Assembly: GCA_964643005.1 (NCBI GenBank)
Contig: CAZXQI010000030.1
Span: forward strand, 1 to 34,877
Length of the DNA stretch: 34,877 nucleotides
Source of the DNA: UBA6168 sp964643005
GTDB taxonomy: Bacteria > Bacteroidota > Bacteroidia > Chitinophagales > Saprospiraceae
Direction of reading: 5' to 3'
Under the pieces are notes generated by a model. It had not been told where the DNA came from. It worked only from the letters and a program-made list of their open reading frames with translations, and made no database searches. The position numbers and the translations under genes were made by a program. Shown in pieces: positions 16,330-25,049 of the stretch; positions within the stretch are counted from its first letter, which is position 1, and each line of letters starts with the position of its first letter.

Positions 16330-17187
16330 ATGCTTGCCGTTTGCGATGGAGGTTCTACAAAAGCCGACTGGCGAATTTTGACGGAGGACAATACCGTCCA
16401 GTCTTTAGCTACCGCAGGATTCAACCCGAATTACGATGCCGAAGATCGCATCGCCGCGCTTCTTCAGGAGGAGTTAGTTCCGCATTTACCGTCGGCGCAG
16501 GGTGCGCAGGTTTTCTATTACGGCTCCGGTTGCTCTGCTTCTGTCGGCAAAGCCGTTGTAACGAGGGCTTTGAAGGGCGTTTTTCCAAATGCAGATATCG
16601 AGGTAAATACAGACCTTCTGGCAGCGGCCAGGGCTGTCTGTGGCCGGCAGGCCGGAATTGCCTGCATCCTCGGCACAGGCTCTAATTCAGTTTTATTTGA
16701 CGGGGAAAAAGAGGCCGACCAGATTCCTAATCTCGGCTACCTGCTGGGCGATGAAGGGAGCGGCGGCATGATCGGTAGGCGCCTGGTGCAGGCCTTTTTT
16801 TACAGAGAAATGCCGGAAGAATTGCGCCCGATTATGGAGAGGAAATGCCCGAATGGCCGGCAGGATGTTTTGGAGAAAGTCTATGAAGGCGATGCAGCGG
16901 CTGCCTATCTGGCGTCTTTTGTACACTTGTTTGCCGAACATGGCAGGCATCCCTTTATCCGGGAAATCGTCGGCGCCGGCTTCCGGGAGTTTCTTTTGCG
17001 CCATGTCTGCAAATACGAGGGGCATCAAAACCTGCCCATTCATTTCGTCGGTTCGATTGCCTGGAATTTCCGGGAGATTCTAAAAGAGGCGCTCGACAGC
17101 CTTCGTCTCAACTGCGGGGAAATTCTTCAGCGCCCGATAGAAAAGCTTTTTGACTACCACCGTTGGCAGAATTATTTTGACCAATAA
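16330..17187 (+). CDS. BadF/BadG/BcrA/BcrD-type ATPase, probable N-acetylglucosamine kinase
   Basis: This 285-residue protein belongs to the ASKHA sugar kinase superfamily. The phosphate-1 loop is DGGSTKADW near the N-terminus (D6-W14). The phosphate-2 region is ACILGTGSNS (about 112-121), followed by LGYLLGDEGSGGMIGRR, a hallmark of eukaryote-like GlcNAc kinases and related BcrAD proteins. A late VGSIAWNF segment matches the adenosine motif. The likely reaction is ATP-dependent phosphorylation of N-acetylglucosamine at O6 in the cytoplasm. It is divergent from the glucosaminidase, which fits peptidoglycan or chitin amino-sugar recycling. Other small-molecule substrates remain possible. It ends just before a bidirectional hairpin. 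Confidence 0.85.
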   Translation: MLAVCDGGSTKADWRILTEDNTVQSLATAGFNPNYDAEDRIAALLQEELVPHLPSAQGAQVFYYGSGCSASVGKAVVTRALKGVFPNADIEVNTDLLAAARAVCGRQAGIACILGTGSNSVLFDGEKEADQIPNLGYLLGDEGSGGMIGRRLVQAFFYREMPEELRPIMERKCPNGRQDVLEKVYEGDAAAAYLASFVHLFAEHGRHPFIREIVGAGFREFLLRHVCKYEGHQNLPIHFVGSIAWNFREILKEALDSLRLNCGEILQRPIEKLFDYHRWQNYFDQ

Positions 17188-17188
17188 A

Positions 17189-17230
17189 AAAGGGCAGGCA
17201 GAGAATGCGCAGATTCCCTGCCTGCCCTTT
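17189..17230. terminator. Bidirectional terminator between convergent genes
   Basis: A perfect 13-base stem pairs AAAGGGCAGGCAG (17189-17201) with CTGCCTGCCCTTT (17218-17230), right after the kinase stop and 22 bases from the thioredoxin stop. On the minus strand the stem is followed by a T-rich run, so termination should be strongest for the thioredoxin gene. It also serves the kinase. Confidence 0.8.
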
Positions 17231-17252
17231 AGGCAAAAAAAAGCGGCGATTA

Positions 17253-19208
17253 TCAGGGCGCAGTGGTCAGTTCTTCCGGTACCGTGCCGCCCGCCATTTC
17301 AATCATCAGTGAAATCTCTTTGACCAGCTCGTCGTCGTTGCCGCCAAAGCCCACGCTTTTAAAGCGGATTTCACCTTCCTTGTCTATCACAAATTTGGTC
17401 GGAATACCAGAGACATTGTAAGAGCCGATGACCTTGTCGTCTAAGTCAAACAATACATTAAAGGTATAAGCTTTGGATTCGATGAATTCCGCCGCCTTGG
17501 CCTTCTTGTTTTCGGGTTCGCCGCTTTCCCAGGTATTGATAAAGACGAAAGCCACGTCGTCGCTTTTCTCAAATTTGCTCACCGCCTTTTGCATGCCGGG
17601 GAAAGAGGCTTTGCAGGGGCCGCACCAGGTCGCCCAGAAGTCAACGACGACGACTTTACCTTTTAAACTTTCCAAAGAAACGGTCTCGCCATTCATGTTC
17701 ACTAAGCTAAACCCAGGAGCCGGTTCGCTCAGCATTTGCTTTTTCAGCTTCTCTTTCAAGGCGGCGACGGCTTCTTTTTCGAGGCTGGCTTCATATTTTT
17801 GGTAAGCGCTCTCTAAGGTATTGTTGGCCAGGAACAGGCGTCTGTGTTGCTCCTTCAGGGCGGAATTGGCATTCCCCTCGGCTATCATCTTAGCGGCGAA
17901 GGACTCGGCTTCCTTCCCGCCCTTTACTTTTTCCAAATAGATAGCATAGCGCTCGACCAATTCTCCATCCTTCCTCTGGTCAATTGCTATCTTTTGGTAT
18001 TTCAAAGCCTCGTCGGGCTTGTCGTTTTTGTAGGCGAGCAGTGCATAGGTGTCGGCGTACATCGAATAGGTATAGTCCAAATTGCTCCCCCAGACCCTGG
18101 AACTGATATAGCTGGGTTTGCCTTCACCGGACTCTTTTAGCTCGTCAATTAACTGCAAAGACGCCTTTGAAAACTCCAGACCTTTGGCCACATCCTTTCC
18201 TTCCGCTTCTAAGCTTTCTCCGGATAGGCTCCAGGCGAGGCTGTTCAATGCGCCTGCTTTGCGGGACTTGCCGTTTACCATGTCTATATAGCGTCCAAAA
18301 TTTGCCCAGTCTCCTTCTGCCGCATAGGCATTTGCGATCTCGGACGCCATATTGTCAGCTAAGTTCTCATAGCCCTCTACCTGTCTGTACTTTTTAGTAA
18401 GGTTTCCAAAAATGGAGAGCTTTTTATTCAGGTTGCCTTCTGCTCTAAAATCAGGAAATAGCTGATCCATAGCCAATTTTCCGCCCGGGAATTTTTTTAA
18501 GATTTGAGTTTTTAACTTCTCTACCTGCTCATCCTTTTTCAAAAGCTTATAGATACTATTGGCAAACATTAAATCTTTTTCTTCGGCCTTTTTGTTAGAG
18601 GCAATCTTGTCGGCGAGCGTCAGAGCTTCGGCGACAGCGGCTTCATCATCCTGGCGATTGGCAAGCGAGAGATAAGACAGGTAGTCGCTCTTGTTTTCTT
18701 TGGAAGCGGGATAAATTCTGAATTCCTGTCTCCAAAGGTCTAAAGCCGCTTCCCTTTGAGTCGTCGTCTCTGCCAGGTAGTCTCCCCAGGTGGCGTTAAT
18801 TTTTGCATCGGCTGCAAAGGCTCCCTGTACCGGAGTGGAGCGATTGGCCTGATACATGAGTACTTTATACCCCCGGTCATTGTTGTTGTCCATATTTTCA
18901 TCATCCCTAAAGGAAAAAAAGAGGGCGCAGGTAGAGTTTTCGGTTTTGACCCAGCCATGCCAAATTCCATTATTTAAGGCTAACGACAGTTCGCGCGCTT
19001 CCGGCTGTCCGCTTTCCGCATCAAAAAAGTAGGCGGTTGCAATCAGGTCGTCAGCGCCTTCCAGCGGCGAACCCGACGGATTATACTGGATAGAAATTTC
19101 TTCCCCGGGCTGGGGGAATTCGGGTGAAAGAGAGAGTTGTTGCGCCTGAACCCTGGATAGAGTTAGCGCCAGCATTGAGAATGCGAGAACTAAAAAGCGG
19201 TGCTTCAT
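17253..19208 (-). CDS. Exported TlpA-family thioredoxin-like protein with a long helical N-terminal region
   Basis: Of 651 residues, the first 22 are a signal peptide (MKHRFLVLAFSMLALTLSRVQA). Residues about 25-130 look like an immunoglobulin-like or carbohydrate-binding-like beta domain. A long alpha-helical, TPR-like stretch (about 140-480) follows. The last 150 residues are a TlpA/AhpC-type thioredoxin: APGFSLVNMNGETVSLESLKGKVV in outline, VVDFWATWCGPC with redox cysteines C529 and C532, and the cis-proline loop in SGIPTKFVID. It should act in the periplasm or on the outer membrane, reducing or isomerising disulfides. Such composite proteins are common in Bacteroidota, but their partners are mostly unknown. 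It is expressed alone, ending at the shared hairpin. Confidence 0.88.
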   Translation of the reverse strand: MKHRFLVLAFSMLALTLSRVQAQQLSLSPEFPQPGEEISIQYNPSGSPLEGADDLIATAYFFDAESGQPEARELSLALNNGIWHGWVKTENSTCALFFSFRDDENMDNNNDRGYKVLMYQANRSTPVQGAFAADAKINATWGDYLAETTTQREAALDLWRQEFRIYPASKENKSDYLSYLSLANRQDDEAAVAEALTLADKIASNKKAEEKDLMFANSIYKLLKKDEQVEKLKTQILKKFPGGKLAMDQLFPDFRAEGNLNKKLSIFGNLTKKYRQVEGYENLADNMASEIANAYAAEGDWANFGRYIDMVNGKSRKAGALNSLAWSLSGESLEAEGKDVAKGLEFSKASLQLIDELKESGEGKPSYISSRVWGSNLDYTYSMYADTYALLAYKNDKPDEALKYQKIAIDQRKDGELVERYAIYLEKVKGGKEAESFAAKMIAEGNANSALKEQHRRLFLANNTLESAYQKYEASLEKEAVAALKEKLKKQMLSEPAPGFSLVNMNGETVSLESLKGKVVVVDFWATWCGPCKASFPGMQKAVSKFEKSDDVAFVFINTWESGEPENKKAKAAEFIESKAYTFNVLFDLDDKVIGSYNVSGIPTKFVIDKEGEIRFKSVGFGGNDDELVKEISLMIEMAGGTVPEELTTAP

Positions 19209-19542
19209 TTTCTGTTTTTTTTTATTAAAAAATAAGAGTGAATGGTTGGATCCTGAGGCGCTTCACAAAATTCACAAAAAAATGGGTTAATCCCCGGATT
19301 TTCAGAAAAGCTTTCAGGTAGATGAGATTCCCGCAGATTTTGAGATTCTGTCAGAGGGCGTCCGCCAGTGAATTTCACTTCCTTTCTGTCCTCCGCTTTC
19401 ACTGAAATTCAGAGGAACCTGAATAAATACATTTTTTAATAAGAAGAAGTGAATGTGGACTGGATGCAATTAAAGCATTTCCCTCTTCTCCTTTTTTTTA
19501 TTTCAAAAAGAAAAATCGGCGCTAGCGTATAAAATTTTCAAC

Positions 19543-19588
19543 AAATGCTACTTAAGCGACACGGATTAAAGTAGCATTTCTATTTTTG
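19543..19588 (+). promoter_or_regulatory. Inverted repeat next to a -7 box upstream of the large surface protein
   Basis: The gap 19209-19674 contains no gene I can support. It holds a perfect 11-base inverted repeat, AAATGCTACTT (19543-19553) and AAGTAGCATTT (19569-19579), one base before TATTTTTG (19581-19588), an exact TAnnTTTG match. A second possible -7 box, TACCTTCG, lies at 19602-19609. The repeat could be an operator covering the -33 region, or a hairpin followed by a T-run that limits transcription. Confidence 0.4.
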
Positions 19589-19674
19589 GCGGATAAAGTT
19601 TTACCTTCGCTGGTCTTTGGATTGGCAGTCAAAGTCTCCAGTCTGACCGTTAAACAGGAAATTACCAACCAATT

Positions 19675-22600
19675 ATGAAGTACCTTTTTACTTTTTCTAT
19701 TCTGTTCCTCACCATTGGCTTATTTGCCCAGCCCGCTTACGATGAATGCGATGGGTTAATAGAGCTCGGCATCGCTCCCAGTTGTGAAGAAATCCTCTAC
19801 AACAATTTCAATGCAACCGAGAGCAATATTGGCTTCGACAATTTCCCAACCTGTTTTATCAGCAATCCTGATCGGGATGTCTGGTTTTCATTCATCGCTT
19901 CTGATACGATTTCTGATTATTTGATTTCATTGATTGGAAAACCCGATCCCGATCTCGGGCTTGGCTCCATCCTCAACCCCCAGATTGCCGTCTATAGAGG
20001 AGACTGTGAATTTGACGGGCTTCAGTTGCTGGCCTGCGCTTCAGCCGATGCGGGCAAGACAAGCTTAGACCTCAATCTGGAAGGACTGACGCCGGGTATT
20101 CCTTATTTTCTGAGAATCAATGACTGGTCCTTTACGGCGACTCCAAACTGGGGCGCTTTTCAACTTTGCGTCATCAAAAAACCGCCGGTTTCGACCATAG
20201 CCGACGGCGGGTCAAATCTTTGCTCCGGCAAACTGACCGACACCGGCGGCCCCGATGGAGACTATGGCAACAATGAAAACTATACATTTACCATTTGCCC
20301 GACTGAGCCGCATAACTGCATCAATTTCACTTTAGACTATTACCGCATGGAAAGCGGAGACTTCCTGGGAGGCTCTGATTATTTAATTTTTTTTGACGGC
20401 CCCAACACAAGTTCCCCTGTAATTGGCCAGTTAACCGGATCTAATTCTGTAAACAACGCTTTTGGCGGCGTCGCCTACTCTGTTTCTGCCAGCAGCGGCT
20501 GCATGACCATTCTGTTTGTTTCAGATGGCATGGTTGCTTACGAGGGTTTCGAAGGCTACTGGGAATGTACCGCCGGTAACTGCCAGCCCAATGAGCTTAT
20601 TGCTGTAAATACTTCATCCACGCCACAGGAACTCATACAAAGCGTGGTATCTGGTCAAACGGTTATCAATGTGACCAACATCAACTGCGCCAACGGCTCG
20701 GTAGGAACCTTCACGGCAGGCGACAATTCAGACCTCGGCCTGAATAAAGGCATGCTGCTGACTTCCGGCTCTGCTTCTCAGGCCAGCAACCCCGGCTCCT
20801 ATTTTGCATCCGCATCAAACGGTTATCCCGGCGACGACGACTTAGATTACCTTTCCATCATCACAGGCAACGGTTCTCTTTCACAGGATGCCTGTATCGT
20901 CGAAATGGAGGTTTTTGCCGCTACTGATGAAATTACTTTTGAATACGTATTTGGTTCGGAGGAATACCCGGAGTTTGTCAGCTCCAGTTTCAATGACATT
21001 TTTGCTTTTCTCGTCTCAGGACCCGGCATTGTCGGCGATCCCAATATAGGCAACCAACAAAACGTGGCTGTACTTCCCAACGGCACGGTGATAGAGATAA
21101 ACAGCGTCAACGATGACGCTAACTGGCAGTATTATCGCGATAATTCCGAAGGTCAGAGCGTAGCTTATGACGGACTGACCTCCGACTATCTCGGGGTGAA
21201 GAAAAGCCTCACCGCTAGGATCGAAACTATCCCCTGTAATACCTACAAACTAAAATTCGCCATTGCCGACCGGGGCGACTCGTCCTATGATTCCGGCGTA
21301 TTTATTTCTGAAATCAGAGGAGGAGCGCCACAGTTAGATATCACTTTCAACTCCGGAATTGACTACTTAGTGGAAGAATGTACGGCGCTGGCGGACGTGC
21401 TCAATATTTCCCTCAACGCACCGATTGAAGCCCAGGCCACTTACGATATCGTCATCGGCGGTACCGCTGAGTTAGGCGTTGATTACCTCTTAGACATACC
21501 TTCTTCTGTTACTTTCCAGACGGGCAATGAATTATTTTCCTACCCCATCGAGATAGTGACGGACGGCATTCCGGAGGGGGTGGAGACAATTATCATTCAA
21601 TTGGTTAGAGACTTTGGATGCGGAGCGACGGTAGTGGCTGAATTGGAGGTGGAATTGCACGACCAGTTAGAGGTTCAAATTCTTTCTGTTATCCCAGACA
21701 CGGTGCTGGTCTGCGGTGGAGGTTGCGCTCAGCTAAAGGCGGTAGGCGCCGCCAGTTTCTCCTGGGAACCGACAGCTTTGGTATCAAATCCCAATATTCC
21801 CAACCCTACCGTTTGTCCTACCCAAAGCCAATGGGTCTGGGTAACCGGCACGCTTGGCGTCTGCACAGATAGAGATTCCGTATGGTTGGAAGTGATTTCA
21901 CCGGAAGTCAATATCCTTCCTGAGGGAGATGCTCTAAATTATTGTTCCAATGAAACGGTCACGCTGACCGCCGCCAACAATGTGAACAACAGCAAACTGA
22001 CCTGGGAAACCTTTTACTTCAACATTCCCAATCCTTCTAACCCGGTGCTGAGTTTCACCAAGCCTGATTTTTACAATACGGTGTATATCAGCGTATCCGT
22101 CGAGCTGGGAGGCTGCGTCGCCACAGATGAGGTTTCCGTTAGTTTTGACAATTTCGATTTCCCGGAAGTAGCCGGCGACACCACCATTTGCCAAAATTAT
22201 AGCGTGGACCTCGGCAGCGACATCGCAAACTCCAGCACCACTTTCGAGTGGACGCCAAATCTATATCTCTCCCCGGACAACCAACAGTCAGGGCCGATTG
22301 CCACGCCCCAGCAGACGACTACTTATAAATTGGTGGCCACCAGCGCCACGGGAGTTTGTAAGGACAGCGCGGAAGTAAAAATCACCGTGATTCCCGCCGA
22401 CGTAAAAATCCAAAATCCCGACACGACTTTCATCTGTGTGGGCGATTCGGTGGCTCTGAACGCCGTCAATTCTACCGGCGGGATCGGCGTCAACTGGATT
22501 CCCAAAGTTTATATGACGGAGGTTTCTCCTGAGCAGGTAATCGTGTATCCGCCGGTTTCTACCTGGTACTACGCGACGCTCGAGACGGCTAACTGCTCGA

Positions 22601-24396
22601 TCATAGACTCCGTGCTCGTCTATGTTGACTCTCTGCCCAATTTAGAAATCATGGCAGTGCCGGAAAAAGACTCCTATTGCCAGGGCGAACAGGTCACTTT
22701 GTATTCTGCAACTTACGAACCTTCGCATTTCCCGGGCATTGATTTGAGTTGGGAGACACCGCTACCGGGCGCACAGACGCCGGACAGCTTTCTCAACTTA
22801 GTCATCCTGGCCGTCTCCACGCATACTTTTGTGAGGGCGACAACGGTGCACGCCTGTACCAGTTACGATTCCATACAAATCAATGTCGTACCGGTGGCAT
22901 CCATTTCTATTGATCCGCCAGCCTCCACTATCTGCCAGGGAGAATTTGTCAACTTTACCGTCAGCGCAGACCCAGGGGTAACGAATTTCTCCTGGATGCC
23001 GCCTAATTATCTGAGTTGCACTGATTGTGACAATCCAACAGCTAATCCGCCGGTGACGACCACTTATAATGTGGAAGGAAAATTCGACGGCTGCCCGGTT
23101 GGCGCCAGCGCAACCATTACAGTGACGCCCGGACCTCAGTTCAAGTTTCCCGATAAGACAGATGTTTGCCCGGGCGAAGACGTGCTGCTGAATAGTTTCA
23201 GCGATCCCAATTCGACCTACGTCTGGACTTCATCCGACGGCTCTCTCAACTCCACCGATGCGCAGCCCGTGGTCTCTCCTACTCAGACTACTTCTTACTT
23301 CCTCAAAGCTGCCCGCGGGAGCTGCGAAGTTGAGGCGGAAATCACCATCAACGTGGTCGAAGATTACAGCATTACTATTGGCGAGGATGTCATTGTCTGC
23401 TATGGCGACGAAGTGTTTTTCCCCGTAACGGCTTCAGTCAGCGGAGTTACTTTTGACTGGATAGACGAGCTGGGCAACCCTGTTTCTCTGCCATACGTAG
23501 CCACCCAGGGAGGGACTTTCCAACTGACAGCCATAGACGCCGGCGGATGCTATCCCAAAAATGGGACGTACACTGTCGAGGTCTATCCCGATTTTGTGCT
23601 AACAGCCTCTCCGGATACCATCGTAGAAAGCGGGCGCCAGGTAAAGCTCACAGCTTCAGCCGACCTGCCCGGAGTCAGTTTTGTCTGGACAAATGGCCAA
23701 AATGAAGTCGTCAGCACGGACGCTTCCATTGAGGTTACGCTCTGCGGCACAGAGACCTTCCTCGTCACTGCAACAGATCCAAGCGCCTGCTATGTCCACT
23801 CCCAATCGGTGACAATAGGCGTGGAACTCGGCTTCTCCATCGACGATATTGAATTGGTCGAGGCGGATACCACCAACCCGGTTTACGAAGGTGAAATCAT
23901 TACGCTGAACGTCCTCACCACGCCGGAAGAAATACCTGGCGCCACCTACGAGTGGTTCGTGAATGGCGTTCTCATTGAGACGACTAATACTCCAAGCTCA
24001 GGCGAGCTTTACGCTCCTGAAATCGAAATCTCTGAACAGGAGTTTTCCTACTACGTAGTTATCACAGACGCTTCCGGCTGCTCTGCCATCAAAAATATAA
24101 ACGTCAATGTGCTGAATAATCCGGTGGAGACGCCCAATGCCTTTTCTCCCAACAACGACGAACTCAACCAAGACTTTAACCTCGTTTCAAAAGTCCCCGT
24201 TAACATCGTCGAATTCAAGGTCTGGAATCGCTGGGGCCAGTTGGTTTACGAGAGCGGGGATACCAAAACGGGCTGGAACGGCATGCAGAAGAATGATCCC
24301 GCCCCGGCGGACGTATATATTTACAAAATTGTCTGGGCTATCGCAGGTAGCGAGGTGCAACACGTTGAAAGGGGCGACGTCACCCTTTTGCGGTAA
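19675..24396 (+). CDS. Giant multidomain surface protein: CUB, choice-of-anchor L, Calx-beta, Ig/PKD-like repeats, T9SS type B domain
   Basis: The 1573-residue protein begins with a signal peptide (MKYLFTFSILFLTIGLFAQ). An N-terminal cysteine-containing beta domain (about 20-165; DVWFSF) is followed by a CUB-like domain (about 170-302). Next is a choice-of-anchor L domain (about 306-550) with the diagnostic FEYVFGSEEYPEF and FNDIFAFLVSG. A Calx-beta-like module (about 553-660; GTAELGVDY) follows, then many PKD/Ig-like modules of about 80-90 residues with recurring C-x-G/N and TTTY strands. The C-terminus (about 1483-1573; AFSPNNDELNQDF, WNRWGQ, VYIYKI) is a type IX secretion type B sorting domain. 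It should be on the cell surface or shed, probably for adhesion or polymer binding. Ligand unknown. A strong terminator follows. Confidence 0.9.
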   Translation: MKYLFTFSILFLTIGLFAQPAYDECDGLIELGIAPSCEEILYNNFNATESNIGFDNFPTCFISNPDRDVWFSFIASDTISDYLISLIGKPDPDLGLGSILNPQIAVYRGDCEFDGLQLLACASADAGKTSLDLNLEGLTPGIPYFLRINDWSFTATPNWGAFQLCVIKKPPVSTIADGGSNLCSGKLTDTGGPDGDYGNNENYTFTICPTEPHNCINFTLDYYRMESGDFLGGSDYLIFFDGPNTSSPVIGQLTGSNSVNNAFGGVAYSVSASSGCMTILFVSDGMVAYEGFEGYWECTAGNCQPNELIAVNTSSTPQELIQSVVSGQTVINVTNINCANGSVGTFTAGDNSDLGLNKGMLLTSGSASQASNPGSYFASASNGYPGDDDLDYLSIITGNGSLSQDACIVEMEVFAATDEITFEYVFGSEEYPEFVSSSFNDIFAFLVSGPGIVGDPNIGNQQNVAVLPNGTVIEINSVNDDANWQYYRDNSEGQSVAYDGLTSDYLGVKKSLTARIETIPCNTYKLKFAIADRGDSSYDSGVFISEIRGGAPQLDITFNSGIDYLVEECTALADVLNISLNAPIEAQATYDIVIGGTAELGVDYLLDIPSSVTFQTGNELFSYPIEIVTDGIPEGVETIIIQLVRDFGCGATVVAELEVELHDQLEVQILSVIPDTVLVCGGGCAQLKAVGAASFSWEPTALVSNPNIPNPTVCPTQSQWVWVTGTLGVCTDRDSVWLEVISPEVNILPEGDALNYCSNETVTLTAANNVNNSKLTWETFYFNIPNPSNPVLSFTKPDFYNTVYISVSVELGGCVATDEVSVSFDNFDFPEVAGDTTICQNYSVDLGSDIANSSTTFEWTPNLYLSPDNQQSGPIATPQQTTTYKLVATSATGVCKDSAEVKITVIPADVKIQNPDTTFICVGDSVALNAVNSTGGIGVNWIPKVYMTEVSPEQVIVYPPVSTWYYATLETANCSIIDSVLVYVDSLPNLEIMAVPEKDSYCQGEQVTLYSATYEPSHFPGIDLSWETPLPGAQTPDSFLNLVILAVSTHTFVRATTVHACTSYDSIQINVVPVASISIDPPASTICQGEFVNFTVSADPGVTNFSWMPPNYLSCTDCDNPTANPPVTTTYNVEGKFDGCPVGASATITVTPGPQFKFPDKTDVCPGEDVLLNSFSDPNSTYVWTSSDGSLNSTDAQPVVSPTQTTSYFLKAARGSCEVEAEITINVVEDYSITIGEDVIVCYGDEVFFPVTASVSGVTFDWIDELGNPVSLPYVATQGGTFQLTAIDAGGCYPKNGTYTVEVYPDFVLTASPDTIVESGRQVKLTASADLPGVSFVWTNGQNEVVSTDASIEVTLCGTETFLVTATDPSACYVHSQSVTIGVELGFSIDDIELVEADTTNPVYEGEIITLNVLTTPEEIPGATYEWFVNGVLIETTNTPSSGELYAPEIEISEQEFSYYVVITDASGCSAIKNINVNVLNNPVETPNAFSPNNDELNQDFNLVSKVPVNIVEFKVWNRWGQLVYESGDTKTGWNGMQKNDPAPADVYIYKIVWAIAGSEVQHVERGDVTLLR

Positions 24397-24415
24397 GGAC
24401 TTTTGACAAAAAAAG

Positions 24416-24446
24416 AAAAGAGGAGTCTGGATCAGGCTCCTCTTTT
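24416..24446 (+). terminator. Intrinsic terminator of the large surface protein gene
   Basis: AAAAGAGGAG (24416-24425) pairs perfectly with CTCCTCTTTT (24437-24446). With a G-T wobble the stem extends to 13 pairs around a 5-base loop. The U-run is built into the 3' arm. It lies 20 bases after the stop codon. Confidence 0.85.
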
Positions 24447-24459
24447 CATTTGGCTATTC

Positions 24460-24927
24460 ATGAAAATTGATATTGACTATCTGCGCTTTCAGGATCAACT
24501 CAGCTTTCGGAAGGAGGGACGACAAAGATTCATTTTGGATCCTATACGCCGCAGATACCTCGTTCAAACGCCGGAGGAAACGGTTCGGCAACTGGTCATA
24601 CTCTACCTGATGGAAGAAAGGGCTTTTCCAAAAAATCGCATAGCCGTAGAGAAAATGCTAATAATCAACGGTTTGAATAAGCGCTTTGACATATTGGTTT
24701 ACGAACAGGATATGACTCCTTTTCTCTTAGTAGAATGTAAGGCGCCCAACGTGATCATCCACCAGGACGCATTCCGGCAGATCGCTATTTACAATATGCC
24801 CCTCCGCTCGCAATACCTCTTAGTGACAAACGGCATCGTCAGCTACTGCTGTAAAATGGAATACGAGTCCTCCACTTTTACCTTTCTGAAAGACATACCT
24901 GCTTTCCCTCAAAAATCTTCCCCATAG
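24460..24927 (+). CDS. HSDR_N-type (type I restriction R-subunit N-terminal-like) nuclease-fold protein, orphan
   Basis: I start at the ATG at 24460 (155 residues), since the longer frame from 24403 would run through the terminator. The protein matches the small HSDR_N_2 family: RRRYLVQTPEETVRQ near the N-terminus, then RFDILVYEQD, LLVECKAP and a DAFRQI helix. The D...ECK spacing is the PD-(D/E)xK nuclease core (Asp in FDIL, Glu and Lys in VECK). These proteins are widespread in Bacteroidota and usually stand alone; their function is unknown. No HsdM or HsdS gene is nearby, so this is not a restriction system. It starts only 13 bases after the terminator, so its promoter must overlap the upstream gene's end, or read-through is used. 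Confidence 0.82.
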   Translation: MKIDIDYLRFQDQLSFRKEGRQRFILDPIRRRYLVQTPEETVRQLVILYLMEERAFPKNRIAVEKMLIINGLNKRFDILVYEQDMTPFLLVECKAPNVIIHQDAFRQIAIYNMPLRSQYLLVTNGIVSYCCKMEYESSTFTFLKDIPAFPQKSSP

Positions 24928-25049
24928 ATTTACTAACTTTCGCCTGATTTGCCTGCTGCCGCTGAGTTTTTTCTGTCTGGCAGCGCATAATTCATTGAAA
25001 ATCAAACTTATCAATCCGGTAAATACAAAACACAAACACGTTGACAACT

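Noticed and set aside
19205..19402. 65-codon minus-strand frame overlapping the thioredoxin start
   Set aside because: No family resemblance, low-complexity charged content and no promoter of its own; an A-rich leader fits the region better.
24460..24927. A type I restriction system
   Set aside because: The protein is only the small N-terminal-like domain. No helicase, methylase or specificity gene lies nearby.
24948..24983. CTGCTGCC...GGCAGCG hairpin before the threonine dehydrogenase gene
   Set aside because: Short stem with a long T-rich loop and no U-run after it; too weak to call.
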